This document shows positions 1-10,596 of a DNA stretch of 64,000 bases, piece after piece. This stretch comes from Dermacentor variabilis (lineage: Eukaryota; Arthropoda; Arachnida; Ixodida; Ixodidae): positions 42,095,777 to 42,159,776 of the forward strand of contig NC_134569.1 in assembly GCF_050947875.1 (NCBI RefSeq), read 5' to 3'. Made by a program: the position numbers and the translations under genes. A model generated the notes under the pieces. It had not been told where the DNA came from and did not search any database. It saw only the letters and a list, made by a program, of their open reading frames with translations. The first letter of the stretch is position 1; each line of letters begins with the position of its first letter.

Positions 1-450
1 TGCGAGCAACGGAGCAGGTGGCCTCTGAAAACGAACAAAAAACGCAGGAGCCTTAGTGGAAAAGATGTTCCTTGGGATGCTCTTTATATGATTCGTCGTT
101 CCTTCTGCCATTCGATATAGTGTTAAAAAAGAAGGAAATACGACGCTGATTGACGGCCTCACAAACTCACAAACGTATATCTTGCTTCGAACGAAAATAC
201 TCGTTGAATAAAAGGCTTGGACAACTTGGTGACTGGTCATAATGATGAAAAAAAAGAAAAAGAAACAGTGCGACAACGGCACACGAAAAAAAAAAAAAGG
301 AAACGATACATCGGTGCGTAGCGTTGCAATGCCTTTTCTGTTAATTCTCTTCTCACCCACGGGCTCTTTCTTAATGCGTTAGCATTATTAGTGTAAAAGT
401 GGAAAAAATATATGTATGGGAAGTGTGAAAAGACGGTCACATGGTAAAGA
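1..450. other. Unannotated flank
   Basis: I recognise no gene or repeat here. Short A-rich runs lie at 245-300 and the block ends at the (TGTA)n tract. Open frames running in from that tract are repeat translations, not genes. Confidence 0.5.
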
Positions 451-681
451 TGTATGTATGTATGTATGTATGTATGTATGTATGTATGTATGTATGTATG
501 TATGTATGTATGTATGTATGTACGTATGTACGTATGTACGTATGTATGTATGTATGTATGTATGTATGTATGTATGTATGTATGTATGTATGTATGTATG
601 TATGTATGTATGTATGTATGTATGTATGTATGTATGTATGTATGTATGAATGCATGCATGCATGTATGTATGTATGCATGT
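451..681. repeat. (TGTA)n tetranucleotide microsatellite
   Basis: About 230 bp of tandem TGTA units. They are interrupted by TACG variants near 521-541 and by a GCAT-variant patch near 646-680. The long uninterrupted arrays suggest high mutability. All frames stay open through it, so the 80-170 residue MYVC/HTYI-type translations are artefacts. Confidence 0.97.
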
Positions 682-1436
682 AACTGGTTTTTCTTTGAAG
701 TGATGTATTGTCTGTTTGCTTTTGTAAATGATCACGTACGCCCTTCCTGCATAGACCATACGTTGTTCTGCAGCATGTACGAAATAAAAGTAAATAAAAA
801 TTGTTGCGACACTTTCAGCTTCAATTCTCTATTTCTGAATTCGAAGCAACAGGGAGGAGGTAGGTGTCATGATGCGCTGTCATGGATCCTTTGGTCCATA
901 GAGTATGTGAACTTCACCCAGTTTGTCACATGCTTGTCGTCATCTTCCACGCAAAAATTGAAATACTGAAGTCTGTGTTTCAACTTAAACATAAGCAAGT
1001 GTCTTTAAATAATGTGGATTACAGTTCATCCCTCATATAGAGAACGACAAGGCACCGTCAGGAAGCCTCCCCTAATCCATTCAAGACCAAACCAAGTATG
1101 CCTTCAAATTTTCTTTCTTTCCGCGCACAGTAAACGAGTGAAACCTTCTCCCGTTGACGTCACTACTGAGCACAGAAGCGATCGATTACATCTTTATTTG
1201 GGGCTTTGTACGTTTGCATGTAATTTATGTACGTTTTCCTTCCTATAATTTAGAAGCTTTTCTTGCCTTTTGCGGCTGCACTTTGTTTTAATTATTGTGA
1301 CTGCTTGTACTCTATATCTTTTCTTACGCTTCTTTTTGCTGTATTTGGTTTACTTCCTACTTGATATTTATTTTTTGTATAGCTTCTATAACTTGTAACT
1401 AATACCACTCTTGCTATGGCCCGAAGTATAGTCTCG

Positions 1437-1437
<1 letters not shown>
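682..1437. other. No recognisable gene
   Basis: Mixed-composition sequence with no protein motif that I recognise and no repeat shared with the rest of the window. The short open frames have no family signature. Confidence 0.4.
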
Positions 1438-1521
<84 letters not shown>

Positions 1522-1522
1522 G
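1438..1522. repeat. (CA)n microsatellite with short (TA)n end
   Basis: About 76 bp of perfect CA dinucleotides to about 1514, then four TA units. Cysteine/valine-rich translations across it are artefacts. Confidence 0.97.
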
Positions 1523-1830
1523 TAAGGAGCTCCGCCTATGATATCGAAGTTTTCGAGGTCCTTCGAAGTTTGCGTGAATTGCGGCTGTATAGTGTAATTT
1601 CCGATGGACAAAGTAGATGCCTATACACATCTGGTGCGTAGTCGTGCGGGTGTGATTATTAATGCGAAGGCATTATATGTGCCATGAAGCTGATTAGCCG
1701 GCGTTGTCTGCAACGAGGGGTACCAAAAAGAAAATAACAATGTGACGTCATCAGCGTCTTGTATGACGTCAGTAGTAATACAGAAGACAGTAAATTGTAT
1801 AACTACGTTAGTTAGTAGTAATTACGGAAA

Positions 1831-2007
1831 ATTAATGCGAATTAAAGTGTATTAAGGTGAATAATACTGAAGTAAGGTGAATTCAGATGAAGTAAAGTGG
1901 ATTAAGGTAGATTTATGTGGACTAAGGTGGAATAATGTGGTTTAAAGTGGATAAGGGGAATTAAGGTTTGTCCACATTACAGCAAGGTGGATTAAGGTGG
2001 AGTATGG
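1831..2007. repeat. Degenerate minisatellite, 10-bp period (ATTAAGGTGG-like)
   Basis: About eighteen consecutive 10-bp units fit a consensus close to ATTAAGGTGG, for example attaaggtga, agtaaggtga, agtaaagtgg, attaaggtag, actaaggtgg and aataatgtgg. The register holds almost perfectly at ten bases although units differ at 1-4 positions, so the array is old. One unit near 1970-1980 (tccacattac) is the reverse complement of the variant unit around 1931-1940. Confidence 0.85.
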
Positions 2008-3184
2008 AAGGACACGTGACAATGTATACGCCACGTATTATCTACGTATATCGAATAATTAAAGAAGTTATACTTCTTTTGCATTCCAATCACGTAAGGA
2101 TACTTAAGTGACTGTCAAGTTTTCCTTTACGGAGTAGTAAGTACTAATGAAAAGAAAATTATGTGCCCATTCAGGGGTAAAACTATCGAAACCTCTTTTC
2201 AGCCTATGAAAAACGGTGCGAAATGTACTCAGAACTCTAGTTCAAGCTGTACTCAGTTCCTCTGTAACTGCCATCTCATTAATACTGCGCTGAAACGCAC
2301 AAATTTCTTACAGATTTGTGTTGTTGCCCTTCCGGAGGTGGAAACTTGGAGATCTTCTACGATACTCGAATATATAAAGAAGAAAAAACAAAGGATCATT
2401 TTGGTACCCGAATTGGCAGTCGAGTACGCTGTCTGTTCATAGCGCTTGGGGCGCTGAACGAAGCACTGCCGGAGACTTCGGCACTGATGCCGTGAAAAGC
2501 GCGGATGGAACGGGCTCTAGGGAGACTGGCACGCCACGATCAGGACTGATCGCTTTCGCCGCATGCGCGAGAGTTTTTTCTTTTCTACACATTACGCTTC
2601 ACGCTGGAGTGCTCATTCGTCAATTAGCCTCCATCGCGTCTCCTCTTCCTCATCACTCTGCGAGTGCTGTTAGGCGGGAGGTGCCGGTTGTGTCGCCCGA
2701 TTTGTGGAAGGGCTGCACACTCCCCTGGCCGCTGTGCTGCGCCGCATCAAGCTTTTTGCAGGTTACGCGAGAACTCCCCTGCCGTCTTCTAGTCATTGAA
2801 GCGAGAAGAAATCCGGGAGAGATGTTCGAGAAGCCATGAAAAGAGTGTGGCGATCACAAACGTTACACGTGAGAGAAAATAGTTCATGATGCTTACAGCT
2901 GTGATGCCGCAATCGTACCATCTTTACGAGCACGTAGGTCGAAAATTTGTAGAGGTTCAAGGTAAAAGAGAAACAGCGAATAACGCAACACAAGAAAGAA
3001 GACGACGGGACGGGGTGGTGTTTTCTGCGCTCGTTTTTCACTTTCGACCAGCGCGTCGCGATGGAACGTTCCCGCCTCGCGTTCGCGGTCGAAACGTGTC
3101 TCGACGCGCCAGAGCACTACTACTCAAGCTAATGGTTGGCTGCGTGAACGTGTGCGAACGTTGATACCGACAACGACGTGTGGA
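2008..3184. other. No confident gene; moderately GC-rich
   Basis: Open frames near 2161-2442, 2492-2839 and 2793-3117 overlap on both strands and show no domain that I recognise. The segment from about 3000 may be the decayed upstream part of the LINE whose carboxyl end is at 3185-3284, but I cannot follow its frame. Confidence 0.35.
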
Positions 3185-3284
3185 CAGTTCATGGTGCACG
3201 TCTTGCGGTTGCTGCGAGATACTTCAGCACCTGATATTTGAGTGTCCCGGTTTCACTTCGCAGCGCACGTTGCCACTGAGTGAC
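3185..3284 (+). pseudogene. LINE ORF2 carboxyl-terminal zinc-finger remnant
   Basis: The plus strand reads as a C-x2-C ... H-x4-C motif (SWCTSCG, then E-x2-QHLIFECPGFTSQR). This is the arrangement found at the carboxyl end of many non-LTR retrotransposon ORF2 proteins. The frame stops at the TA where two MITEs are inserted. Beyond them (3814-3910) a CLYPRG-like segment with several hydrophobic residues resembles the last residues of such ORFs. It is a short, old remnant; clade not assigned. Confidence 0.6.
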
Positions 3285-3286
3285 TA

Positions 3287-3551
3287 CACCCTACAAAAAG
3301 TTTGCACCCTTTGGGGTGTATATCTGACACACATTAATTGCCATCTACCTTGATGCGTTTCCTTTCTTTAACGCTGCGAGCCCGGTACTTTCCAGTAACG
3401 AACGGCATGCGCGTTATCAGCATGACATAGCGTTCCCGACAGGAAAGTAGCGGGCGCGGCGTTTTCAAGAAAGGAAACGCATCAAGGCAGATGACGATTA
3501 TCGTTGTGTGGCAGAGATACACCCCAAAGGGTGCAAACTTTTCTTACAGTG
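3287..3551. mobile_element. TA-flanked MITE, copy A
   Basis: A 265-bp fold-back element. The left end (CACCCTACAAAAAGTTTGCA) is an imperfect inverted copy of the right end (reverse complement CACTGTAAGAAAAGTTTGCA). Each end is followed by a small ACACCC...GGGTGT subterminal palindrome. TA lies on both sides (3285-3286 and 3552-3553), as expected for a Tc1/mariner-type target duplication. No coding capacity. The interior reads as a long imperfect hairpin, and the reverse complement aligns along its length with copy B. Confidence 0.8.
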
Positions 3552-3553
3552 TA

Positions 3554-3811
3554 CACTCTTAGACGAAGGTACACCCTTTGCGGTGTATATCTGCCACAGA
3601 ACGATAATCGTCGTCTGCCTTGCTTGCCTTTCCTTTCTTGAAAACGCCGCGCCGGTTACTTTCCTGTCGGGAGTGCTATCCCATGCTGATAACGCACATG
3701 CCGTTCGTTACTGGGGAGTACCGGGCTCGCCGCGTTAAAGAAAGGAAATGCGGACAAGACCGAGGACGATTAGTGTTGTGTGGCAAAAGGGTGTAATTTT
3801 GCTTAATAGTG
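3554..3811. mobile_element. TA-flanked MITE, copy B
   Basis: A 258-bp element of the same family as copy A but inverted. It matches the reverse complement of copy A through the interior (CCTTTCCTTTCTTGAAAACG, ACTTTCCTGTCGGGA, GCATGCCGTTCG-like stretches). TA at 3552-3553 is shared with copy A and TA at 3812-3813 closes the right end. The right arm has lost part of its subterminal palindrome, so this end is more decayed. Confidence 0.8.
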
Positions 3812-3813
3812 TA

Positions 3814-4146
3814 TCATCTCCTTGGTGTGCGGTGTGCGACACTCGACGAATGCTTGTACCCCCGTGGTCTCGACGCTATCAGGCTCATCACGATCTCCTT
3901 ACTTTTCAAGAAGTAAGTAACTTAGGTGCACGTTTGTTGCCTTTCTTTTTTCAAATGGCGTGGCCTCCGTCACTGTTTCTTCAATCTTAACATTCTTTAG
4001 TAGCGTGACCTACTGTGCTTCGCCTGTACTGTGTGTGCTCTGTTCCATTCTTTGGAAAATTTGTGACGTTGCTTTTTCTTTCTTCTTTGTTCCCTTCTTC
4101 CTATCTTTCATTTCTACGTTTTTGTCTCCTCGTATTTTCTGAAGAG
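3814..4146 (+). mobile_element. LINE 3' end continuing after the MITE pair
   Basis: Continues the LINE carboxyl-terminal reading frame for about 30 codons. It then becomes T-rich sequence (TTCTTT-type runs) resembling a LINE 3' untranslated region. It stops where the (GA)n tail of the following minus-strand element begins. Confidence 0.4.
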
Positions 4147-4344
4147 TAGAGAGAGAGAGATAGCAAAGAGAGGAAAGGCAGGGAGGTCAACCAGGTGAGC
4201 GTCCGGTTTGCTACCCTACACTGGGGGAAGGGAAAGGGGGAACAGAAAGAAAGAAAGCGGGATAGAGGGAACACTGTCTGTGCACGCAGCAAAGTGCTTG
4301 GAAATCAGTCAAGTCAAAGCAAGTGCTCCGTCGATACGTTAGGC

Positions 4345-4420
4345 TGCCGTCAATCTTGGTGGTTCATAGCTGGTGATGCACGTTGAAGTTACCAGTGAAG
4401 ACCAAGGATCCGGTGGGCGT
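4345..4420 (-). pseudogene. I-like ORF2 endonuclease scrap (GDFN-type motif)
   Basis: The minus strand reads TGSLVFTGNFNVHHQL followed by a stop. This resembles the apurinic endonuclease motif of non-LTR elements (usually GDFN-x-HH-x2-W). The metal-site Asp is Asn here and the usual Trp codon has become TGA. The frame then joins the 3' tail directly, so this is a deletion remnant. Confidence 0.65.
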
Positions 4421-4517
4421 CAGCAGCACGTTGCAGTACGTGGCAGTATATTTTTAAGCTAAACCTCAGCCGTTCTGACTTCACTGCGAATATAATGATG
4501 CGGGTGAGCCATGATGC

Positions 4518-4643
4518 TTACTCAAGAGTTGCAAGTACTGAATTGAGAGCATCCAGCACTTGCATTGCACTTCGCGCTGACGGAGTGTGCAGGTTATTTA
4601 AGAGTACTCGAAGGGTATTCATCAGAGACCGGAGCATCATAAC
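4518..4643 (-). pseudogene. I-like ORF1 carboxyl terminus
   Basis: Forty-one codons and a TAA on the minus strand. The segment contains MLRSLMNTLRVLL, then HTPSARSAMQVLDALNSVLA. It matches the end of the ORF1 at 12.0 kb (MLKHLVESMRVIL, then ETPAAKSALQVLAVLEPLLA) and a third copy near 58.1 kb. The conserved (H/E)TP(S/A)A(R/K)SA motif identifies it. The 5' part of the ORF is absent. Confidence 0.8.
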
Positions 4644-5080
4644 GAGAGTAGGCAAGCATTGTGCCCCTTGCGGCGGCCAGTTGCCAGCCTCCTCCTCGCT
4701 TTCCCGTTTCCTTGCAAGTGTTTCCTTGCAAGTATTTTCAAATCAAATAATGGTATTAATAAATTCAATAGCGTTCAAATTGGCCTAGATTTCGACATTA
4801 TTGATATGTGAAGGCCTTACATACAGAATAAAAAGAAAACTAAGCTAATAATGTCAATTTTGATCATACGTTTAGGGAAAAATGACAAGGAATGCAGCCC
4901 GCAAAGGTCAAAGTTACGCCGGTGGAAAGTAATAGGACAAATGTGCTGCCAAACACTCTTTGTGGTCTACCATCGTATTCGTCCTTTGGGGTCCTTTAGC
5001 GTCATGTGCACCAACCCCCTTGGTATGAACGCATTTTAAGTTACGCTCTAAGGAACAAATGAACTTTAAAACAGGCATGC

Positions 5081-5343
5081 CTTGAGGAGTACCCACCGTG
5101 GAGGCGAAGTGGCTTTGGTGTTGCGCTGGTAAGCTCGAGGGCGCGGTATCAAATCCCGGCCGCGGCGATCGCATATCGATGAGGGCGAAATGCAAAAAAA
5201 AAAAAGCCATGTGCTGTGCATTGTGTGCAAGTTAGAGAACCCAAATGGCCAAAATTAAGTCGGAGCCCCCCACTGCGGCCTGTTTTATAATCATATCGTG
5301 GTTTTGGTAAAACCTTAAATTTAATTTTAAATTGTCTTGAGGA
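5081..5343 (+). repeat. Tick tRNA-derived SINE (Ruka-type), older copy
   Basis: The element at 5089-5335 starts at ACCCACCGTGG and carries a degraded tRNA-like head: box A around GAAGTGGC, box B around GGTATCAAATCCC. The body aligns with the better copy at 18.7 kb (GAGGGCGAAATGC, TTAGAGAACCC, GTGGTTTTGG) and the tail is A/T-rich. Direct repeats CTTGAGGA at 5081-5088 and 5336-5343 are its target duplication. Promoter boxes are mutated, so it is presumably transcriptionally dead. Confidence 0.85.
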
Positions 5344-5799
5344 ATGAAGACAAGCGTACGTTATATTATGTCTACAAGCGATACTGGTCCTTTCTTGAAG
5401 TCAAACGCAGTAAAAATGCAATCCCATTATTTCCAGCAGCCTTTAGGTACCAGTATTTCATTAACGACCGTCAGGCGCAAATAGCAGCAAAGAAAAACAA
5501 GAAATATAAATGCGGGCGCAGTGAGCGTCGTCTGCGACGAAAGAAAAACACCACCCAGTGCGGCACCAGCGTACTCAAAAAGCACCCCTTCTCTCTCTAT
5601 CTGTCTATTATTTTTTTTTTTGGTAACCGGACACCGAAACTGGCAATTCAACAGTTCATTTGGGAAGCCCAATGTTTTTCTAAGCGTCGCTCCCCATTTC
5701 CACTAAAGGACCTTTCCTCTGGTCCCTGAAAAAATAGAAGGCGAAAAGAAAGTGTAGGCAAAGTATAAGAGGGAACAGCGGAAGGAAATCATCGTGGGT

Positions 5800-6870
5800 C
5801 TCCGATCCTCCGCCCTTGGAACCTGACCCCCACAACGTAGCGAGCCCTAAGGAGCGAGTGCGTGCCACCGAGACGGCAATTGTGTCCCGCTTAATCTCCC
5901 ATTGGCGCCCCTGCCTCGAGCAGCAGCCATCCTTGAGGGAAGGAGGAGGTCGCTTTCCTTTGCGTGCTTCTGTCGCGGCTGCACCTCATTTCCCTATTGC
6001 GTTTGCTTTGTCTCCGCTTCCCGAAGGCGCTTTTCGAGCTCGCGCACGAGACCGAGCAGCAGCCTCGCGCTCTCGCTCGCACCCTCGGTCGTTCGCTCAC
6101 AGGAGCGCGTGAGCCGACTTTCGATAATGCGCCGCACCACAGTCGAGCTTTTATAGCGCGATTGACGCGCGCTTGTCTCGTTTTTCGCTGTAGCGACGTC
6201 GGTCGGGGCGCCTCCCTTCTCCTTAAAGGGAAAGAGAGAAGGCGTCTGACTCGTAGAGGGAACGAGTGCTGTAGAAAGCGAGAGAGAACGAGACCCTTCC
6301 GTATCTTGCCATCCCGCTCTAATGGACGCCCAAAGCAGGACCGTAATCTGGGCGGTTTGTTTCCATTTGCCGGCCGCGCCTCCTCGTCGGCGCTCCCCCT
6401 GTTTAGCCTGCGGCGACCCCCGAGCCTCTGGCACAGGCTCCGTCGCTGATCGTCCCCGCAGCTTCTGGCGCCCCGTAGCTATCGGCACGACGAGAGCACA
6501 GCGGCGGGGCTGCCGGCGGCGGTGCCTGCTTGCCGAGGATTCGCTTCTCTGATTACGTATTCGCTCGTTTCGAGCCGATTCAATGTGGCTGCTGCTGATG
6601 CTACGCCGGCGGCGCCGGCGGCGTTCGAGCAGTCGGCGCGAAACCGCGCTTGCACTCGATGCCACCGCGCGTTCGTGCGGAAGTCCTGACTGCATCTGAC
6701 GTTTAAGCGAACTCCATCAAACGGGCGGGTGGCTTTAGTGTCACCCCTTTGCCCCCGTCTGCTCTGGCTTGTCCTCCTTCCAGGATATCGACGGCACTTT
6801 TCCTCTGTTGTTGTTACTGCAGCGACTGCCTTAATCGCCGCCATGTCGACCGACGCCGACTGGGTTTGAT
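5800..6870. promoter_or_regulatory. CpG-rich block, possible CpG-island promoter
   Basis: Dense CpG and GC-rich sequence against an AT-richer background. A long minus-strand frame (5994-6695, Arg/Ser-rich) and overlapping plus frames are the random open frames expected in GC-rich DNA, with no domain. Near the right edge GCCGCCATGTC (about 6837-6847) matches both a strong Kozak context and a reverse YY1-like site. The frame from that ATG ends after eight codons unless spliced. Confidence 0.4.
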
Positions 6871-8183
6871 TCCGTGATCAGCGTAAAGGAAATAATGGAC
6901 GAATGATGGGAGTCGCGACCTCGGAAAGCTATTGTTCGGACGTGAAAGCGTACACTGCATGGAATTATTACGAGACAATATTTTTGAAATCCTGCTGGGA
7001 TCAAAAAAGTTTATTTCAAGAAACGATTGTATACGTTGGCGGAGGCTACTGGGCTTTCACGTCAGGCATTGACGTAAGAATTCGCGCTACAAAGCATCAT
7101 ATAAACATGTAGAATGAAACACTCTTCGCTTGCCGAAGCACTCAGTCATACTGTAAACCGTCGTGATTTTTGAATGTAAAAAAACAAACAAAAATAATAG
7201 AAAAGTTGCGGTGTCATTCATAGTACGAAGCACTGACGTGATAGCTGGCGCTATATATTATGCACAGTGAGCCTTGCATTGTAAGCGTATGGCGGGGTAT
7301 CGGTTGGAATAAAAATACTCAGATCAGTGCAGTCAGTTTCCTTTTGCGAGATAGAAGAAAACTCTGTTCACTGACCACTCTAGTCCGAGTAGTCTTCCTT
7401 TGCAAATTCGCCGCTTCGCATGGACACCGGTGGGCACCAAAACAACAAGGGTGGTTAGCCGATAAGAAGTAGCACTGTAAAAGGCTTCGACTTTCGGACG
7501 AAGGAGGATTTCGCTCGCTGCAAGCACTGCTAACCTTACAAGACAGTCGTGCCAGCGTTTGCTACGCCCGTAAACCTTTAGGCTGTCCCCAACAGGATGC
7601 ATTTTCCAAGCGCTGTACGCTCGTTCTCTTGCTCCTGGGTGGTTCATGTAGTGGTCGCTAACAGAATAGGAAAAACTAGATTGAAAAGTTTCAAGATGTC
7701 ACTTCACGGCTGTCTGTCTCATGACACCGCGTAAATTAGTGGCCTTGGCCACTAAAATTTAACAACTCTATACGAAAGGTCGCAGTTGAATTGCGTTCAC
7801 TCTTTCGCGCACACACTCTTCTCGGTTCCTGGTGACCTGCCCCCCTGGTGAGTGACTACCGTGGCATTTAAGTACGCCTAATATTGCGCAAAAGCGCTTA
7901 CAAAAAGGCTTTCAAGAATACTCCGCTTCAAAGTTTTCAATTTCTAACGGTGGTGCAATGTCGCAGCTTATCATATCGCTCTCGAACACGTCGCTTTAAT
8001 GTCTTCGTTCCAGGTACGCGTAAAATAACTCACATCTGCCAGGCAAATGTAGAGGTCGAGAGCTTGTTGCCTTTGGAGCGGGGCTTAATTTTCTGAAGAG
8101 CTGAAAAGCTGACATAGCACCAACCTGATCGCTCAAACAGGAAGTAGAAGAAAACTCGCAGTATGGTAATGAGTGTGAAACAT
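6871..8183. other. No recognisable gene or repeat
   Basis: Only short unrelated open frames. One small palindrome lies near 7738-7757 (TTAGTGGCC/GGCCACTAA). Nothing here matches the repeat families elsewhere in the window. Confidence 0.35.
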
Positions 8184-9166
8184 GGGGCGCTATAATGGAA
8201 AGCTATTCCAAACTTTTCTATTCCAATTCTGCAATCAGCCCTCCGCGATTGGTCAAAAAATTTTTTGGGCCACCCTCACTTCACCTGTCAGTCACGCGAC
8301 CTCAGGCAAAGCGCGATAGCTCCCTATCTGATATGACGGGTACACTCTAATTATGTATGATTGGATTGAACAAAAGAAAAATTGCCATTTCTGATTCGAT
8401 GCCTTTTCGCCATTAGCCCTCGGCTATTGGTCAAAAGGTTTCGGGCTGAACCAACTTCACCTGCTTGTCACGCGACGCCACAAAACCGCGAAAACTCACC
8501 GCGTCAAAGTGATGTGTACGCGTTAAAGATGCATTAATGTGCCGAACAAAACTGATTTTTTCTATGAATAGCCGCAGGCTACCCCGCTCCGAAAAGAACA
8601 AAGGATGGCTGCCGCCGATCGCTCACGCACTGGCTACTCGCACCTGCCGGAGAGCATGGGTTTATTTGCGTATAATAAATTTTTTTGCGTGGCCGTTTAA
8701 CGTTTGGAGCACTTTCGGCACGTTTACGACCTCGCTGAGCCAACTTTTTTTGCTGAGGATCCTTTTAAGCGGCATTCTTAACCTTCTGTTGCATGCCGCC
8801 ACGACTTTCGACTAGCCACCGCAAGCAATGTAAGGGAAAACGTACCAATCGCAGGCACCAGCACAACCCTCTTCATCCGGTTATCGGTTTGAGTGCAGTG
8901 GCTCATCCCAATATAATTCCTCTCCACTTGAGCATGCTCCTCGCCTCTTATCAGCCAATTAAGTAAGACAAGCCGCTCATTGTAGGCAATGTTATTCGTT
9001 CTTAAAGCAAACAAAAGGTACCTCCTACAAACTAGGATAGCGTTTGATTGGGGTTTTTAAACATCCCTACGGGTCACTGCCCGGTGCTTGGGTCAGCGGT
9101 TACGCAAATTTGACGTCAGGAGAATGGAATAAAAGCGTATTGGAATAGTTTTACGTTATAGGGCCC
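8184..9166 (+). mobile_element. TIR element 'GGGGCGCTATAACG', copy 1
   Basis: About 983 bp bounded by inverted ends: left GGGGCGCTATAATGG, right reverse complement GGGCCCTATAACGTAAA, both continuing into ACTATTCCAA-like sequence. The interior holds a two-fold duplication of ~150 bp (CAATCAGCCCTC...GATTGGTCAAAA and again CATTAGCCCTCGGCTATTGGTC). It aligns end to end with copies at 17.9 and 19.2 kb. I see no transposase ORF, so it is non-autonomous. Superfamily unknown, and I could not find a convincing target duplication. Confidence 0.75.
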
Positions 9167-9382
9167 ACAAATGTTTCAGCGTCAGTTTTGGCACGGGGTA
9201 GGCGTTCTCGCTCCCGATCTCGAGCTTGGGGACCTCAAGTTCTTGTTTTCTCTGTGCTATTTCAGTGTAAAAGATGTGTTATAGCGTTCTGGCTTAAACT
9301 ATTACACTCCGTTTCGTTCTTTGAGTTATCACCGGTTTTCTAAGCATACTCTGGCGCACGCCGTACTGTTAAACGCCATCGT

Positions 9383-9406
9383 GGGGGGGGAGGGGGAGGG
9401 GGAGGG
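9383..9406 (+). repeat. G-run tract, G-quadruplex candidate
   Basis: Four G-runs of 8, 5, 5 and 3 bases separated by single A residues. This fits the G-quadruplex pattern with one-base loops. It abuts the left arm of a hairpin MITE. Confidence 0.7.
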
Positions 9407-9584
9407 ATAGGTATTCTGTAAGTGTCCAGCTATTATACCTGTCCATTTCGCCTGCTGCTACAGTTCTGATTGGCTGGGCTAGGGTACGCGTGAGAAGGAG
9501 ACGGGTGGCCCCAGCCAATAACCACTTCAACAGCAGACGCAACGGACATGTCCACTAGGTGGACACTTGCATAATATCCACCCT
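9403..9584. mobile_element. Hairpin MITE, copy 1
   Basis: About 180 bp that folds back on itself. GGTATTCTGTAAGTGTCC at the left pairs imperfectly with the reverse complement of the right end (GGATATTATGCAAGTGTCC). Further inside, GTCCATTTCGCCTGCTGC pairs with GTCCGTTGCGTCTGCTG, and GATTGGCTGGG with CCCCAGCCAAT. A second copy lies at 37.1 kb. No coding capacity. Confidence 0.75.
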
Positions 9585-9588
9585 GGTT

Positions 9589-10596
9589 ACCGCGAGGCGG
9601 TCGCAAACGACTCCGCCGCCATCAACTTACGAAGAAGGCGAGGCACTAACGCCCCGCGCCAGAACTTCCGCGAACGAGCGCCATTGGTGGGTTCCGTTCC
9701 CAGTGATGTTCGGAGTCCAGCAGTATAGGCCCGTTTGATCAGCCTGCACCACTCTCAAGCTGTTCCCGGAAGTACACAAGAAGTTCGGAAATTGTGCAGC
9801 TCGATTTCCGTGGTGTAGGAACAACGTGACACTCGAAACGAATGCCGAGGTGCAGACCCGGTGCAGGCGTTATGTTTCGGCCTACTAATGTGCATCGAGT
9901 AGGTAAGTTTGATGGCTTCTAACTGCAGGAATGATCGGCTTCTGAGGTATAAATACGTCCCGCACTTGCATAGACACATCGGGCGCGCGCAAGCTGGTTT
10001 TTAATAGCGCTTGCGCCTGTGAGCTGCGTAGTTTGCTGCGCTGCTGTTTCGCTCCAAGCTCTACGTCTGCGCGAACGCGGCACCGACAGCGGAGAGAGTT
10101 TCAAAGTGGGCCGTGATGACTGGCTACGGTGACATGTGAAGAGGCGCGCCTCAAAGATTTATTCCATAAAAGTAGGTGTACAAATGTTCCGTATTTATTT
10201 GTAGGTCGACGTTAATATTGCTGGTAAACACAAATGACGTCGCTCTATCGGGGCTGTTGTCACAGCAAGGAATCACTGCTCCGCATGCGCACTGGACAAA
10301 CCACAAAACGAGAAGCGAGACACTCCTTGTCCCTGGCTGCAACGAATCGTTGTTGAGCATCCCTCTTCTGGATGTAATGTTCACCACGTTCCTCGCTGCT
10401 CATCACCGCCAACCGTCGTTGCTAGCATACCTCCGAGTACAGCATCCCACTTAGCATCGAGTTCAAGACGTTCTTGTTCCGTTCGACGCTGCTCTAGAGC
10501 CCCTGTCTTATCCGCACTCAATACATGCTATGACACCATTCATTATTGACGTGATTTGCCGTATTGCGGCAGGAGGAAGAGAAAGAAGTGCCCAGA
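9589..10596. other. No confident gene
   Basis: CpG-moderate sequence with short overlapping frames on both strands. GCATGCGCACT near 10,284 is a half NRF1-like site. No domain seen. Confidence 0.3.

Larger units (their letters stand above)
4147..4645 (-). mobile_element. Internally deleted I-like LINE (ORF1 end + EN scrap + 3' tail)
   Basis: Read on the minus strand this holds, in order: the end of ORF1, a scrap of the ORF2 endonuclease, and the 3' untranslated tail shared by several I-like copies here (GTAGGGTAGCAAACCGG, then CTGGTTGACCTCCCTGCC, then a CT tract). The whole reverse transcriptase and RNase H part is missing. The copy at 57.7 kb has the same order of parts. The 5' end is truncated near 4645. 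Confidence 0.75.

Noticed and set aside
237..969. Long open frames rich in HTYI or MYVC across 451-681
   Set aside because: They are translations of the (TGTA)n microsatellite, which contains no stop codon in any frame.
5994..6695. 233-codon Arg/Ser-rich minus-strand frame
   Set aside because: It lies in a CpG-rich block where stop codons are rare, overlaps several similar frames, and has no domain or splice support.
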